DNA of 64,000 nt from Planctomycetota bacterium (GCA_019456255.1 VRUG01000001.1:62001-126000); one strand, 5' to 3'. Numbered from the stretch's first letter, positions 1-9,298 are shown. Made by a program: numbers and translations. Notes: generated by a model not told the origin, from the letters alone.

Positions 1-94
1 AAAAAATCTGGCCAAAATTATTTCAACTCTTTTGCTGAATTGTCAGCATCCGACAATCTAAATTATTCAATTATCAACGCAATAGGTTCAACGA

Positions 95-1441
95 ATGAAT
101 AAGCCCTTTATACGTGCAACATTTGTAATAATTATGACAGGGATGTTTTCATCTCTTTTATTAGCAGGACAAAGAGAAAAATTGCAGCAAAAGAATCCAT
201 ATCTTTTCTCATCGGACCAGATTACATGGCTCAAGAATATGGATGCTGCGCTACAACAAGCTGGCAAAGCAGATAAACTCGTACTTGTGAATTTTTACGC
301 CAATTGGTGTGGCTTCTGTCGGCGGATGGATCAGACTACATTTACAGATAAAACTGTGATACAGAAGATGAATGCTTTTGTTTCTGTAAAGATCAATACT
401 GACTTAGAAAAAAAGATTGCGGAAGAATATGCAGTCAACGGCTTACCTACTACTGTTATCCTGGATTCGAAAGGCAGGATTATTTCAGGCAGCGAAGGTT
501 ATATGCGTTCGAACGATCTTATCGAAATGATGGATTCAACTGTAAAGACGATAACTGATCTTAAACAAAATCGTAAAGAGCTTGAGTCAGATCCCAATAA
601 CTGGAATCGAGCACTGGAATTTGCTCAAAAAAATCTTGAACTTCAACGTTTCCATGATGCTTTACCATGGCTTGAGCGAATTATTGAACATGCACCAAAG
701 GACCAGGTTGATCTTCACGCCTGGGCAAACTTTGATTTAGCCATAGTCAAGGCTTCAACGGATAATCCAATTGCATCAGTTGATTATGCAGAAACGGTTA
801 TGAGCATCTATTCTAATCATGAGGCTGCTGATCAGACTCGGAAGATTTTTCCGGATATTCTCTATCTTGCTGGCGAAAAGGCTCAGGAACAGGGCGATCT
901 AAAAGCGGCACGTGCGTATTATCAGCGTATAGTCATGGAATTTCCAAATTCTCATCTATCCAAAACTGCCCAGGAAAAATTGGATCAGAAAACACATACA
1001 AATGATTCTGCTCCCGAACTTGAAATATCAGAATGGCTACGAGGCCAGGCAACATCGCTGCAAAAACTGCGAGGCAAGGTCGTCCTGCTTGACTTTTTTC
1101 AGATTATCTGCCCGGGTTGTCACCAGGTGCATCCTCATATTGTCCAGATGCAGGAAAAATACGGCAAAGATGGTCTGCAGGTCATTGGTATCGCAGTGGC
1201 GTTTGAGCTGCAGCATATCCAGAAGCGACAGGATATTCGCAATTTTGTCGAACGGACAGAGTTTAACTATCCGGTAGGAATCGACAAGAATTTTACTAAA
1301 ACTTTTCGTGCTTACAAGGCTCGCGGAACACCTTATACTGCAATAATCGATCAGGCCGGCAATTTAAAATATCTCGATTTTTACAACCCTAGCGAAGTTG
1401 AAAGTATTATTCGCAAGCTTTTGTTCAAGGGGGTTCGATGA
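95..1441 (+). CDS. Exported protein with two thioredoxin-like domains
   Basis: The 448-residue product begins with a hydrophobic N-terminal segment (about residues 8-24), so it is probably exported or membrane-tethered. A first thioredoxin-like domain carries the redox motif WCGFC (Cys72 and Cys75). A middle part with helical, TPR-like sequence (about 165-300) links it to a second TlpA/AhpC-like domain with the pair CPGC (Cys339, Cys342). Such proteins reduce or isomerise thiols outside the cytoplasm; the partner is not visible. The stop overlaps the start of the next gene by 4 bases, which indicates translational coupling with the nitroreductase gene. The two-domain architecture is seen in the sequence; the physiological role is inferred. 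No strong ribosome site precedes the start. Confidence 0.85.
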   Translation: MNKPFIRATFVIIMTGMFSSLLLAGQREKLQQKNPYLFSSDQITWLKNMDAALQQAGKADKLVLVNFYANWCGFCRRMDQTTFTDKTVIQKMNAFVSVKINTDLEKKIAEEYAVNGLPTTVILDSKGRIISGSEGYMRSNDLIEMMDSTVKTITDLKQNRKELESDPNNWNRALEFAQKNLELQRFHDALPWLERIIEHAPKDQVDLHAWANFDLAIVKASTDNPIASVDYAETVMSIYSNHEAADQTRKIFPDILYLAGEKAQEQGDLKAARAYYQRIVMEFPNSHLSKTAQEKLDQKTHTNDSAPELEISEWLRGQATSLQKLRGKVVLLDFFQIICPGCHQVHPHIVQMQEKYGKDGLQVIGIAVAFELQHIQKRQDIRNFVERTEFNYPVGIDKNFTKTFRAYKARGTPYTAIIDQAGNLKYLDFYNPSEVESIIRKLLFKGVR

Positions 1442-3522
1442 ACACCTTTGTCCCCCGAGCATTAATATCCCCGTTCATCCTTTGTCCGGTCGCTCTGTTT
1501 ATAATTTACTTTATTTGCCGTTTGTTGCTTGGCCAGCCGTTAAAAAAACGCAGCTTAAATATCGGGTTCTCTTTATTACTGTTGGTATATTTTTTAGGCA
1601 CCGCTGGCTTTGGTATATTCTGGGTGGCTCAACACGAGCTTCCAGTTTTCGACCTCCATTATCTGTTCGGATATATAACACTAGCGCTGGTTGTAATTCA
1701 TCTTGCCTTCAACTGGAAATCGTTGATAGCCTTTTTCACAAGGCATCCAGTAAGACAAAACTCTGCACAAGAGAAAACAGCATCTAAGTACCAGGCAAAA
1801 GTTTTTTTTATAGTCATTGGATTAATATTTTATGGCAGTTTGATATTCTTTATTGGGCGTAACTATGGTACTAAGAACATCCATATTACAATGGCCAAAC
1901 AACCTAACATTGTATCACAACCTGCGGGCACTGCTCAGTCTGCACAAGCTAGGGCTGTTACAGTGCAGCATCAGATGATTAAGGACACGGGCAGAGAATT
2001 AAAATTAGCAGAATACTATCATGAACAAACAAAGCATTCTCGTATGAGTCTGATGCTTAATAGCAGAGGCTTGGATTGGTCCACTCAACCAGCTGTATTC
2101 AAACAATATCCGGATGCAGAGGTCTTTGATCTTCCTGAACCTCGCAAACTTGCCGGAATGTCCGTAGGTCAAAGTATTGAGCTTTCTCGTCGTATGGTCC
2201 ATGGTTTCGCCAACGATGGGATTTCAATACAAGAACTTTCTACACTTCTCTATATGACTAATGGTGTTACTGGTAGCTTGAGTTATCCAGGCCTGACCTA
2301 CTATCTGCGTGCCGCACCATCTGCAGGTGCACTGTATCCGACTGTCACGTATATAATAGTTAAAAATGTAGAGGGGCTCACAACCGGTCTCTACCATTAT
2401 AGAGTCAAAGATCACAAACTTCACAGACTCAAAGCTAATGAAACGATATATAAGGACCTTGCCAAACTCGTTCCTCAAAGCGATGTTATCGAATCTGCCC
2501 CTGTAACTTTTGTTTTTACCACTATATTCTTTCGAACCAGTTGGAAGTATGAACAGCGTTCCTATAGATATAGTTGTCTTGACGCAGGCCATCTGGCAGT
2601 GCAGACAATGCTGGCAGCAAATTCGTTGAATTATGGAGCCAAGCTGATCGGACGTTTCGACGATGCCAAGGTCAATTCCTTGCTTGGATTAAATGAACAA
2701 AAGGAGGGGACACTACTTATCGTTCCAATTGGTAAAATTGCAGAAGCACCTCCATCTTCAACAGAGCGGGCTGCTTTTACTCTGCAACCACACCAATTTG
2801 AAGGTAAGGGTGACAAACTTATTAAGCTTATACATGGTGCTACATTTTTTAGTAAGACAAATGAAATGGTTCAGCCTTTTCCTAAATATCAACCGATTGA
2901 TAAACCATACGTGAATTTTCCAATAATTCATCTGCCAAAACAGTTCAATGCCGGTGATGATTTGTATCCAACTATCCTGCGTCGCCGCTCAGCCCGCAGG
3001 TGGACGCAGACACCGATGACACTTGAGGAATTATCATCTGTGCTTTATTACACTTTTGGTATTCGACAAGGCGCCGAAAGCACGTTTCCAGACCCAAGTG
3101 TAGAAAACCATCATGCCCTGCATCTGTATCTTATCATAAATAATGTTAAAGGTATTGAACGAGGTATTTATTACTACCGGCGAAATGACCATGCCCTGAC
3201 ACAAATACGCAAAGGAGATTATCAATCGACGAGTTATGCGATGTCGCTATTTCAAGAGGTTGTGGGCAGTTCCGATGTAGCAATTGTGATGACAATTGAT
3301 AGCAAGCTCTATGGACGTTTGGATGCTGACCGAGGATATCGCTATGCAGCTTTCGATGCCGGAATGCTTGGGGGTAGACTTTATCTGCAAACTACAGGCC
3401 TGGATCTGGGTTGCTGCGGTATCGGGGCCTTCTTTGATAACGAAGTAAGTCAGGCAATTAAAGTTGACCCTGACAAGGAGCTAATCATATATATGGCCGC
3501 CATAGGTACTAAAAAAGAATAA
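1438..3522 (+). CDS. Membrane-anchored tandem SagB-type nitroreductase
   Basis: The 694-residue protein starts with about four transmembrane segments (roughly residues 10-30, 37-60, 72-95 and 118-140). The third has histidines near both ends, as in DUF4405-like haem-binding helices. Two nitroreductase-fold domains follow, at about 215-440 and 490-690. Both show SagB-type features, including the paired pattern RAAPSAGALYPT / RRRSARRW and a C-terminal glycine-rich FMN segment. SagB-type flavoproteins are FMN-dependent dehydrogenases; here the substrate is unknown. The tandem arrangement with a membrane part suggests electron transfer between membrane and flavin. It overlaps the upstream thioredoxin-like gene by ATGA and precedes the DUF255 gene by 24 bases, so the three probably form one redox operon. 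Confidence 0.8.
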   Translation: MNTFVPRALISPFILCPVALFIIYFICRLLLGQPLKKRSLNIGFSLLLLVYFLGTAGFGIFWVAQHELPVFDLHYLFGYITLALVVIHLAFNWKSLIAFFTRHPVRQNSAQEKTASKYQAKVFFIVIGLIFYGSLIFFIGRNYGTKNIHITMAKQPNIVSQPAGTAQSAQARAVTVQHQMIKDTGRELKLAEYYHEQTKHSRMSLMLNSRGLDWSTQPAVFKQYPDAEVFDLPEPRKLAGMSVGQSIELSRRMVHGFANDGISIQELSTLLYMTNGVTGSLSYPGLTYYLRAAPSAGALYPTVTYIIVKNVEGLTTGLYHYRVKDHKLHRLKANETIYKDLAKLVPQSDVIESAPVTFVFTTIFFRTSWKYEQRSYRYSCLDAGHLAVQTMLAANSLNYGAKLIGRFDDAKVNSLLGLNEQKEGTLLIVPIGKIAEAPPSSTERAAFTLQPHQFEGKGDKLIKLIHGATFFSKTNEMVQPFPKYQPIDKPYVNFPIIHLPKQFNAGDDLYPTILRRRSARRWTQTPMTLEELSSVLYYTFGIRQGAESTFPDPSVENHHALHLYLIINNVKGIERGIYYYRRNDHALTQIRKGDYQSTSYAMSLFQEVVGSSDVAIVMTIDSKLYGRLDADRGYRYAAFDAGMLGGRLYLQTTGLDLGCCGIGAFFDNEVSQAIKVDPDKELIIYMAAIGTKKE

Positions 3523-3546
3523 AAAAACAATGAAAGGATTAATCGA

Positions 3547-6009
3547 ATGAAATATGTCCGAAATCGATTATATGTATTATATAGTGTAACACTTTTTATG
3601 GCTGTACTTATCGTTGGATTGTGGCTAACGGTTCCATGCTATGGGCAAGAACAAGAGGGACATATAAGACAACCTTTACCGAGTTCAGAGGAGATATCTA
3701 TGCTGCCTATAGATGGCGGCCCAGAATTCAATCGACTAATCCATGAAAAAAGCCCCTATCTTTTGCAACACGCCCGTAATCCCGTAAACTGGTATTCATG
3801 GGGGCCGGAAGCTTTTGAGCAAGCGAGAAAAGAAAACAAGCCTATTTTTCTTTCGATTGGTTATTCAACATGTCATTGGTGTCATGTCATGGAGCGCGAA
3901 AGCTTTGAGCGCGAAGATGTAGCAGAAATCATGAATAAATATTTTATAAGTATCAAAGTAGACCGTGAGGAACGGCCTGATATTGATGAAATATATATGA
4001 ATGCCACAAACCTCATAGTGGGGCGTGGTGGCTGGCCTAATTCACTATGGCTCACACCGGATAGAAAACCGTTTTACGCTGGAACTTATTTTCCACGTGA
4101 GGACAAATACGGCAGAACAGGATTTAAAACTATTCTTTTAAGGTTAGCACAATCCTGGGAAAACCAGCGTGGTGAAGTTGAGGCTCAGGCTGATCGAATT
4201 ACAACTGCTATGAAAGATATGGCAGAAAACAAGTCGGTCAAAGCTTCGGGGGATTTGAACAGAGAGTTGGTAAAGCGGGCAGAGGAACAGATTGCAGGCT
4301 CTTTTGATAAAAGTCTGGGAGGCTTTGGCGGGGCACCGAAATTTCCACCGCATCAAAAACTCATGCTGCTTATAAATCAGTACCGAAAAACAAAAGATGA
4401 AAAGCTGCTGGTAATGGTCAGAAAAACTGCAGATTCTATGGCTGATGGAGGTATCCATGATCATATCGGCGGCGGGTTCCATCGTTACTCTACTGACAAC
4501 CGATGGTTTTTACCGCACTTTGAAAAGATGCTTTACGACAATGCGCAATTAGCGCGTTTTTATGTTGATATGTATTTAATTACGAAGGACCAACGATATC
4601 GCGAAGTGGCAGAGGGGATTTTGAATTGGGTGCTAAGGGATATGACTGATAAGGATGGCGGTTTTTATTCGGCACTTGATGCTGATAGCGAGGGTGAAGA
4701 AGGAAAATACTATCTATGGGGACATGATGAAGTTGTAAACATCCTCGGCAGCGAAGAGGCAGAGCGTTTCGCTCGAATATATAGCTTTGAAAAGAAAGGC
4801 AACTATCGGGACCAAGCAGCGGGAAAGAGGCCAGGCACTAATATCGTCTATTTGAAAAAACCTCTCAAACAGGCAGCTAAAACCGAGAAACTTACGTTAG
4901 AGAATTTGCAAAAACGACTGAAAAAGAACCGTGAAAAGCTGCTTAGTGTACGAAACAAGCGGATATGGCCCAGTCTGGATGACAAGGTGCTGGCCGACTG
5001 GAACGGTCTGATGATTGGCAGTTTCGCCTATGCCGGCAAACAATTACAAGAGCAGCGATATATCAAGGCAGCCAAGCGGGCAGCGAACTTTATCCTCAAA
5101 ACAATGCGAAAGGACGGTAGGATTATCCATCGTTATCGTGAAGGTGAGGCTAAGCTGGATGCATATCTGGATGATTATGCCTTCCTTGCCGATGGTCTGT
5201 TGGAACTGTATGACGCAACGGGTGATAAGCAATGGCTGGACGAAACAAAGGCTTTGGTTGAGGTACTCTTTGAACATTACCAGGATAAAGAGGGTGCGTT
5301 CTTTCATACTGCCGATGATCATGAGAAGCTGTTATTGCGAACTAAAGAGCCTTATGACAGAGCTATTCCATCGGGTAATGGTGTTGCAGCAGTGGTGCTG
5401 GTTAGGCTGGGGCGCATCACCGGCAACCAAAAGTATCTTGAGCAGGCACGGCGATTACTGAGCTTTTTCCTTGGCTTTATGGAACGTGCGCCTGCTGGCA
5501 CGTCTACAATGATGATAGCGGTTGATCAGCTTGAGGATATTAAGGTTAGTTCAACTGAGACAGGTGAAAAACCCAAGGCCCAGCTGCGCAAGCGGCCGGT
5601 AACCCTGCAGGTCTTTGCATCGGATGTAACTGTTAAACCGGGGCAGACAATCAAGATGTCAATAAAAATCGATATCGATGAAGGCTATCATATTAATTCG
5701 TCACAGCCTTTGACCAAAAAACTTATAGCAACCTCGGTATCATTAAAGAAACTCCCGCAAGCTGCGATCGAAACGGTCAGTTATCCAAAAGGTAAAGAAA
5801 TGAAATTGAAATTCAGCCCTGAGCCGCTTTCGGTATATGAGGAAAGTGTAAACATTAAATTTGCGGTTACTATCGCTAAAGATGCAAAAGAGGGAAAAAG
5901 CAATCTGGAGATTGAGGTTCGAACACAAGCGTGCACAGAAACATTTTGCCTTGCACCGGAAACCCATGTGCTCTCTATTCCTATCCAGATTGAGCCAAAA
6001 ATCAAATGA
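3547..6009 (+). CDS. DUF255/YyaL thioredoxin-domain protein with DsbD-alpha-like tail
   Basis: The 820-residue product has an N-terminal hydrophobic signal (about residues 10-30). It is followed by the DUF255 thioredoxin-like domain with its characteristic [15 protein letters not shown] segment and the motif CHWC (Cys109, Cys112). The middle is the alpha/alpha-barrel region typical of the YyaL/SPATA20 family, containing [11 protein letters not shown]. Residues after about 690 form an added domain that resembles the N-terminal alpha domain of DsbD, including a C-x5-C pair ([11 protein letters not shown]). YyaL proteins are usually cytoplasmic and about 600-700 residues, so the signal sequence and the DsbD-like tail are unusual. 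The extra tail suggests it receives electrons from a membrane thiol reductase. The ribosome site AAAGGA precedes the ATG. Confidence 0.85.
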   Translation: MKYVRNRLYVLYSVTLFMAVLIVGLWLTVPCYGQEQEGHIRQPLPSSEEISMLPIDGGPEFNRLIHEKSPYLLQHARNPVNWYSWGPEAFEQARKENKPIFLSIGYSTCHWCHVMERESFEREDVAEIMNKYFISIKVDREERPDIDEIYMNATNLIVGRGGWPNSLWLTPDRKPFYAGTYFPREDKYGRTGFKTILLRLAQSWENQRGEVEAQADRITTAMKDMAENKSVKASGDLNRELVKRAEEQIAGSFDKSLGGFGGAPKFPPHQKLMLLINQYRKTKDEKLLVMVRKTADSMADGGIHDHIGGGFHRYSTDNRWFLPHFEKMLYDNAQLARFYVDMYLITKDQRYREVAEGILNWVLRDMTDKDGGFYSALDADSEGEEGKYYLWGHDEVVNILGSEEAERFARIYSFEKKGNYRDQAAGKRPGTNIVYLKKPLKQAAKTEKLTLENLQKRLKKNREKLLSVRNKRIWPSLDDKVLADWNGLMIGSFAYAGKQLQEQRYIKAAKRAANFILKTMRKDGRIIHRYREGEAKLDAYLDDYAFLADGLLELYDATGDKQWLDETKALVEVLFEHYQDKEGAFFHTADDHEKLLLRTKEPYDRAIPSGNGVAAVVLVRLGRITGNQKYLEQARRLLSFFLGFMERAPAGTSTMMIAVDQLEDIKVSSTETGEKPKAQLRKRPVTLQVFASDVTVKPGQTIKMSIKIDIDEGYHINSSQPLTKKLIATSVSLKKLPQAAIETVSYPKGKEMKLKFSPEPLSVYEESVNIKFAVTIAKDAKEGKSNLEIEVRTQACTETFCLAPETHVLSIPIQIEPKIK

Positions 6010-6127
6010 TACTTTTAAGCAAATTGGATTAGAATGTATATACTTATTTTATTGGTTAATATTTCAGTTCAGTGGTAAGTCGCAAAATAGCTGTGATGTA
6101 CATTAGGGTACTTAAGGGGCATAAGTA

Positions 6128-6547
6128 ATGCAAGATAGTTTGTCGAAAGCTGATGTCAATAGAATTATAAAATCAACTATTCCCACAGTAATAACTCATT
6201 TATTACTTCCTCTGACATTCTTTCCATTTGCTTTTTTTGTGGTGCCGTCATTTGCAGCAAAAGCAAGGGAATTGGGTGTTGGAGTCTCTAAATCAACAGT
6301 ACTTGTTTTTAATCTGTCATCTTTTATCTGCCAGTATTGGTATCTGTGTATATTAATTCTTGGCTTTGCAGTAACCATTGACGCTGTGATTTGTTTTTTT
6401 CTGTTTCGTTTAAAAAGGAAAATTGTTACTCAGCTATGGTCTGGATTTGTAATTCTCACTGAAGCTGTTTTTGCCAGTTTGTGTGTTTTAGTACTACTTT
6501 TGTCTCTGCAGCGTATGTCTAATGCTCCCTGGTTATGTCCTGTCTAA
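6128..6547 (+). CDS. Small three-to-four-helix membrane protein, unknown function
   Basis: The 139-residue product is dominated by hydrophobic stretches at about residues 17-40, 55-98 (probably two helices) and 105-130, separated by short charged turns. I do not recognise the family. A ribosome site AAGGGG lies about 10 bases upstream of the ATG. The gene follows the DUF255 gene after a 118-base gap and precedes a leader region with two hairpins. Its layout resembles small inner-membrane proteins of the envelope. It may belong to the envelope/redox group, but nothing in the sequence fixes a function. Confidence 0.6.
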   Translation: MQDSLSKADVNRIIKSTIPTVITHLLLPLTFFPFAFFVVPSFAAKARELGVGVSKSTVLVFNLSSFICQYWYLCILILGFAVTIDAVICFFLFRLKRKIVTQLWSGFVILTEAVFASLCVLVLLLSLQRMSNAPWLCPV

Positions 6548-6627
6548 ATTAACGTGGATACGTCTTTTGATAATATCTCAATTTAGTGAGGAGCCGGAAG
6601 ATAAATGTAGTTAATAGATGAAAATGA

Positions 6628-6683
6628 TGCTTAGTGACGTAACTAAGCAAGAACATAGAAAATTAGATAGTAGGTTCTATGTT
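6628..6683 (+). promoter_or_regulatory. Two consecutive hairpins in the leader of the repeat lipoprotein
   Basis: An 8-bp inverted repeat TGCTTAGT/ACTAAGCA (6628-6635 and 6642-6649, 6-base loop) is followed by a 9-bp inverted repeat AACATAGAA/TTCTATGTT (6652-6660 and 6675-6683, 14-base loop). Neither ends in a T-tract, so they are not simple terminators. They sit 40-95 bases before the lipoprotein ATG and upstream of its AAAGGAG ribosome site. They could be an mRNA-stabilising leader or an operator. Confidence 0.4.
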
Positions 6684-6722
6684 GCAGAAGTAGTGAATTG
6701 AAACGAAAGGAGATTTTTAAAG

Positions 6723-7001
6723 ATGAAGAAATTAAGAAAGGTTATTGTGCTGATGCTGATTACCGCATTTGTTTCGCTTGGCCTGACGGGTTGCAGTAAC
6801 GAGAGCAAACATCCATCTGAGGAGCATCCGACCAAGGAAGATGCAACTGAGGAGCATCCGACCAAGGAAGATGCAACTGAGGAGCATCCGACCAAGGAAA
6901 GTGCGACCAAGGAGCATCCGACCAAGGAAGGTGCAACTGAGGAGCATCCGACCAAGGAAAGTGCGACCAAGGAGCATCCGACCACGGAGCATCCTGAATA
7001 A
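6723..7001 (+). CDS. Small lipoprotein with decapeptide repeats
   Basis: The 92-residue product has a classic lipoprotein signal: MKKLRK, a hydrophobic stretch and the lipobox LTGC with Cys24 as the lipidated residue. From residue 34 onward it consists of five imperfect copies of a decapeptide of the form EHPTKEDATE/EHPTKESATK, plus a short final partial copy. The mature part is therefore a highly charged, Pro- and Thr-containing, probably unfolded tail of about 65 residues. Such tails usually act as spacers or adhesive/wall-interacting segments in the periplasm or outer membrane. A strong AAAGGAG ribosome site precedes the ATG. I do not recognise a named family. The next gene encodes another lipoprotein, 53 bases downstream. 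Confidence 0.75.
   Translation: MKKLRKVIVLMLITAFVSLGLTGCSNESKHPSEEHPTKEDATEEHPTKEDATEEHPTKESATKEHPTKEGATEEHPTKESATKEHPTTEHPE
6822..6998 (+). repeat. 30-bp tandem repeats inside the lipoprotein gene
   Basis: Five in-frame copies of a 30-bp unit starting GAGCATCCGACCAAGGAA lie head to tail from 6822 to 6971, followed by a partial copy. Copies differ by a few bases, mainly GAT/AGT/GGT at codon 7 and GAG/AAG at codon 10. The alternation of copy types suggests a 60-bp higher-order duplication. Confidence 0.85.
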
Positions 7002-7054
7002 CGTTTAAGCTTTTGACTGCAGCATTCAGTTGGGAGATGAAAGGAGTTTGTGCT

Positions 7055-8407
7055 ATGAACTGGCTAAAGACAATACCAGTAGCGGTTATGGTTTGTACTC
7101 TACTTGCGGGCTGTGAAACGTCTCGAGAAGGTAATCAAGTCTCGTCTGAGTCTACACCTAATGTGGTAACAAAAGACATACAGAAAGGTATCGAAAAACA
7201 CATAGAAGAACAGAGCCGCTTAGGTGAAGGATATTTCAGACTTCCCTTTGATGAGGGGGAGTTACGACTTAAGCTAGTTCGTGTCCACACCGAGTACCTG
7301 GCAAACCTGGGGCCACGCCGTCATTTTGCATGCGTGGATTTGGCGAACATTGACGGAGATGTTTATGACGTGGATTTTTTCCTTGCCGGCGACCCTGGTG
7401 CGATGAACGTAACGGAAACCACTGTCCACAAGGTCAACGGCCAACCCCGTTATGTATGGGAGCAAAAGCGTGACAAGTCATGGTATAGGGTTCCAGTAGA
7501 GAATGCGTCTCCAGAATTACTTGGTGTAATCACCGGCCGTGACGAGTTCGAGTTTATATACCGCGCGACACTGCCGGAACTGACCGACAACGCCCGCATG
7601 TGGATTCCCATACCGACTACTGACTTGTTTCAGAAAGTCGAAGTCAAGTCCATCGAAGCACCGGGAAAGCAAGAAATATTGCAGGAGCGTGAATATGGAA
7701 ACAGTGTACTTTTTCTGACGCTTGAGCCGGAAGATAGCGGAAAAACTGTCGAACTCCGATTTCAGATACAGCGCATTGATAAAGGCGTTTATGTAGCGCA
7801 AACGCCTACCCCTGAGCAATACCTTGAGCCTGAGCGTCTTGTTCCGGCCAATGAGAAATTTCGCAGCATTGCCGAGAAGGTCGTCCATGGCAAGAAGGGT
7901 GACCTCGTGCGTGCGCGAGCCCTTTACGACCACGTCATAGAACGTATGCGATACATGAAGTTTGGCTCAGGGTGGGGAAAGGGCGATGCCGTCTATGCTT
8001 GTGACTCACGCACCGGTAATTGTTCAGACTTTCATTCCTACTTCATCGCCTTGTCCAGATCTGTCGGTATTCCTGCACGCTTTGGCATTGGCGCGGCAAT
8101 CCCTTCGGAGAGGAATGAAGGTGGGATAGACGGCTATCATTGCTGGGCGGAGTTCTACACTGACGGCCGGTGGTGGCCCATTGATATTACTGAGGGCGAT
8201 AAGTGTTCCAGTCTATCTACCTATTACTTCGGTCATCATCCGGCAAACCGAATCGAACTTAGCCGCGGTCGCGACCTTGTGGTTGAACCGGGCCCGGTTT
8301 CGGGTCCTATTAATTTTCTTGCCTATCCAGTATTGGAGATCAATGGGAACCCGACAAAGGTAAAAGTCGAGTTTTCCTTCAATCGGCACACTTCTGGCAA
8401 ACGATGA
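7055..8407 (+). CDS. Transglutaminase-like lipoprotein
   Basis: The start at 7055 is chosen because AAGGAG lies 8 bases upstream and the product then begins with a proper lipoprotein signal ending in LLAGC (Cys20). The further upstream ATG at 7013 would bury this signal. The C-terminal half holds a transglutaminase-core fold with the cysteine in GNCSDFH, the histidine in YHCWAEFY and the aspartate in WWPIDITE, the usual Cys-His-Asp triad. The N-terminal half (about residues 45-240) is beta-rich and probably a binding domain. Bacterial members of this superfamily are usually thiol proteases, peptide hydrolases or cross-linking enzymes of the envelope. The substrate is unknown. It follows the repeat lipoprotein closely and may act on it, which is only inference from position. 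Confidence 0.8.
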   Translation: MNWLKTIPVAVMVCTLLAGCETSREGNQVSSESTPNVVTKDIQKGIEKHIEEQSRLGEGYFRLPFDEGELRLKLVRVHTEYLANLGPRRHFACVDLANIDGDVYDVDFFLAGDPGAMNVTETTVHKVNGQPRYVWEQKRDKSWYRVPVENASPELLGVITGRDEFEFIYRATLPELTDNARMWIPIPTTDLFQKVEVKSIEAPGKQEILQEREYGNSVLFLTLEPEDSGKTVELRFQIQRIDKGVYVAQTPTPEQYLEPERLVPANEKFRSIAEKVVHGKKGDLVRARALYDHVIERMRYMKFGSGWGKGDAVYACDSRTGNCSDFHSYFIALSRSVGIPARFGIGAAIPSERNEGGIDGYHCWAEFYTDGRWWPIDITEGDKCSSLSTYYFGHHPANRIELSRGRDLVVEPGPVSGPINFLAYPVLEINGNPTKVKVEFSFNRHTSGKR

Positions 8408-8607
8408 TCTGTACAGATTATGAGATCAGCGGTAAGGATTATGAAACTGTGAATCAGGATAGATATTTGATGTGCCCGACAAGATGTTTTAAGAGAATTC
8501 GCGTGAGCCTACTGCACCAAAGACACTACAAATGCCATCGGAAAGGTTTCGGCCGCATCTTGGCCAGCTTCATAAGTTCTTTTTTGACAATCATTAACCC
8601 TTTATTG

Positions 8608-8693
8608 ACAAGCACTTACAAAACCTGCTAACGGACTGAAAATCCGTTGCTCCTTGCAATATAACGCTTTGTCAAACAAGCACTTACAAAACC
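8608..8693. repeat. 18-bp direct repeat flanking a perfect palindrome
   Basis: The 18-bp sequence ACAAGCACTTACAAAACC occurs at 8608-8625 and again at 8676-8693. Between them lies a palindrome AACGGA/TCCGTT (8630-8635 and 8643-8648) with loop CTGAAAA. The arm resembles a tRNA-Phe anticodon stem-loop, but no other tRNA arms can be found nearby. This arrangement fits an attachment or recombination site next to an integrase remnant. Confidence 0.55.
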
Positions 8694-8746
8694 CCCTATT
8701 TGAGCTGGCGGTCATGAGGTCACAAATTCCAGTTTCGCTTGTGAGC

Positions 8747-8944
8747 TTATTTTTGAATGAGTGTTATAATTGTTTTTTTGATGTGCTCTGGCAAATTTTG
8801 CCAAACCTCTATGATTTTATATAATTCAGGGTAAATTTGCAAATTATACACTGAATTCTGCACTCTCTTGGTTTTAGCAGTTTCGCTAAGTGCTTTATTG
8901 GACAGGTGTTGTGACTTTTTGTTCAAGTCCCGCAATCGCTCATT
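8747..8944 (-). pseudogene. Integrase C-terminal remnant
   Basis: Read on the minus strand, an open frame directly after a stop encodes about 65 residues. It begins NERLRDLNKKSQ and ends with PELYKIIEVWQNLPEHIKKT plus a short tail. The closing pattern, a hydrophobic helix followed by W-x-x-LPE-x-I-K-x-x-I, is what I recall at the C-terminal end of tyrosine-recombinase genes in planctomycete-like genomes. No catalytic recombinase domain precedes it; a stop codon and a terminator lie immediately upstream. It is therefore best read as the decayed tail of an integrase. The family call rests on memory of such tails and is moderate; a small unrelated peptide cannot be excluded. Confidence 0.45.
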
Positions 8945-8952
8945 TCACTAAC

Positions 8953-8984
8953 GCCTTAACTACTCTGAAGTTAGGGCTTTTTTT
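8953..8984 (+). terminator. Rho-independent terminator
   Basis: A 9-bp stem GCCTTAACT/AGTTAGGGC (8953-8961 and 8969-8977, one G-T wobble, 7-base loop) is followed directly by seven T residues (8978-8984). It is oriented to stop plus-strand transcription before the polysaccharide locus. Confidence 0.7.
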
Positions 8985-9298
8985 GTTTACTTGCTTAGAA
9001 GTTAAAATAACTGAAAACCAGTCGCGCTGGTGTCTTTTGCGTTTTCTGAAGGAACCTGCTCTGAGTGTAAACTTGAGCGTGATGTGCGATAGTAATAAAA
9101 AAGCATAATAATATGCCTTTTTGTTACTGAAAATGCCCCAAATGACGGAAAAAAGGGTAGATTTTGCTTGCCAATCTGGGCACATAATTATAGAATTTGC
9201 GAGATATCTGGCGGGCAGGGCTTTCTTTAGTTTTGTAGAAAAGTCTTGCTATCTCACAAATATGGATCCTTTCGAGATTTTGGCAGGAGGCCAATAAT

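Larger units (their letters stand above)
8408..9298. other. 891-base gene-poor boundary region
   Basis: No convincing complete gene is present between the transglutaminase and wzz. The stretch contains an 18-bp direct repeat flanking a palindrome (8608-8693), a minus-strand remnant that looks like an integrase C-terminus (8747-8944), a hairpin terminator (8953-8984) and a weak hairpin GCATA/TATGC at 9103-9116. The last 200 bases are AT-rich leader for wzz, with AGGAGG at 9285-9290. The features suggest an old integration or exchange boundary at the edge of the polysaccharide locus. Confidence 0.6.

Noticed and set aside
6677-6992. Two long minus-strand ORFs opposite the repeat lipoprotein
   Set aside because: They are antisense readings of the 30-bp repeats, giving a meaningless VGCSLVALSL-type repeat.
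6822-6998. CRISPR-like array
   Set aside because: Units are head to tail without spacers and are in frame with a lipoprotein gene.
8404-8631. Plus-strand ORF of 75 residues
   Set aside because: It has no ribosome site, a Cys- and Arg-rich composition unlike neighbours and no family resemblance.
8630-8648. Possible tRNA-Phe gene from a perfect anticodon-like arm
   Set aside because: No acceptor stem, D-arm or T-arm can be placed around it; kept only as a palindrome.
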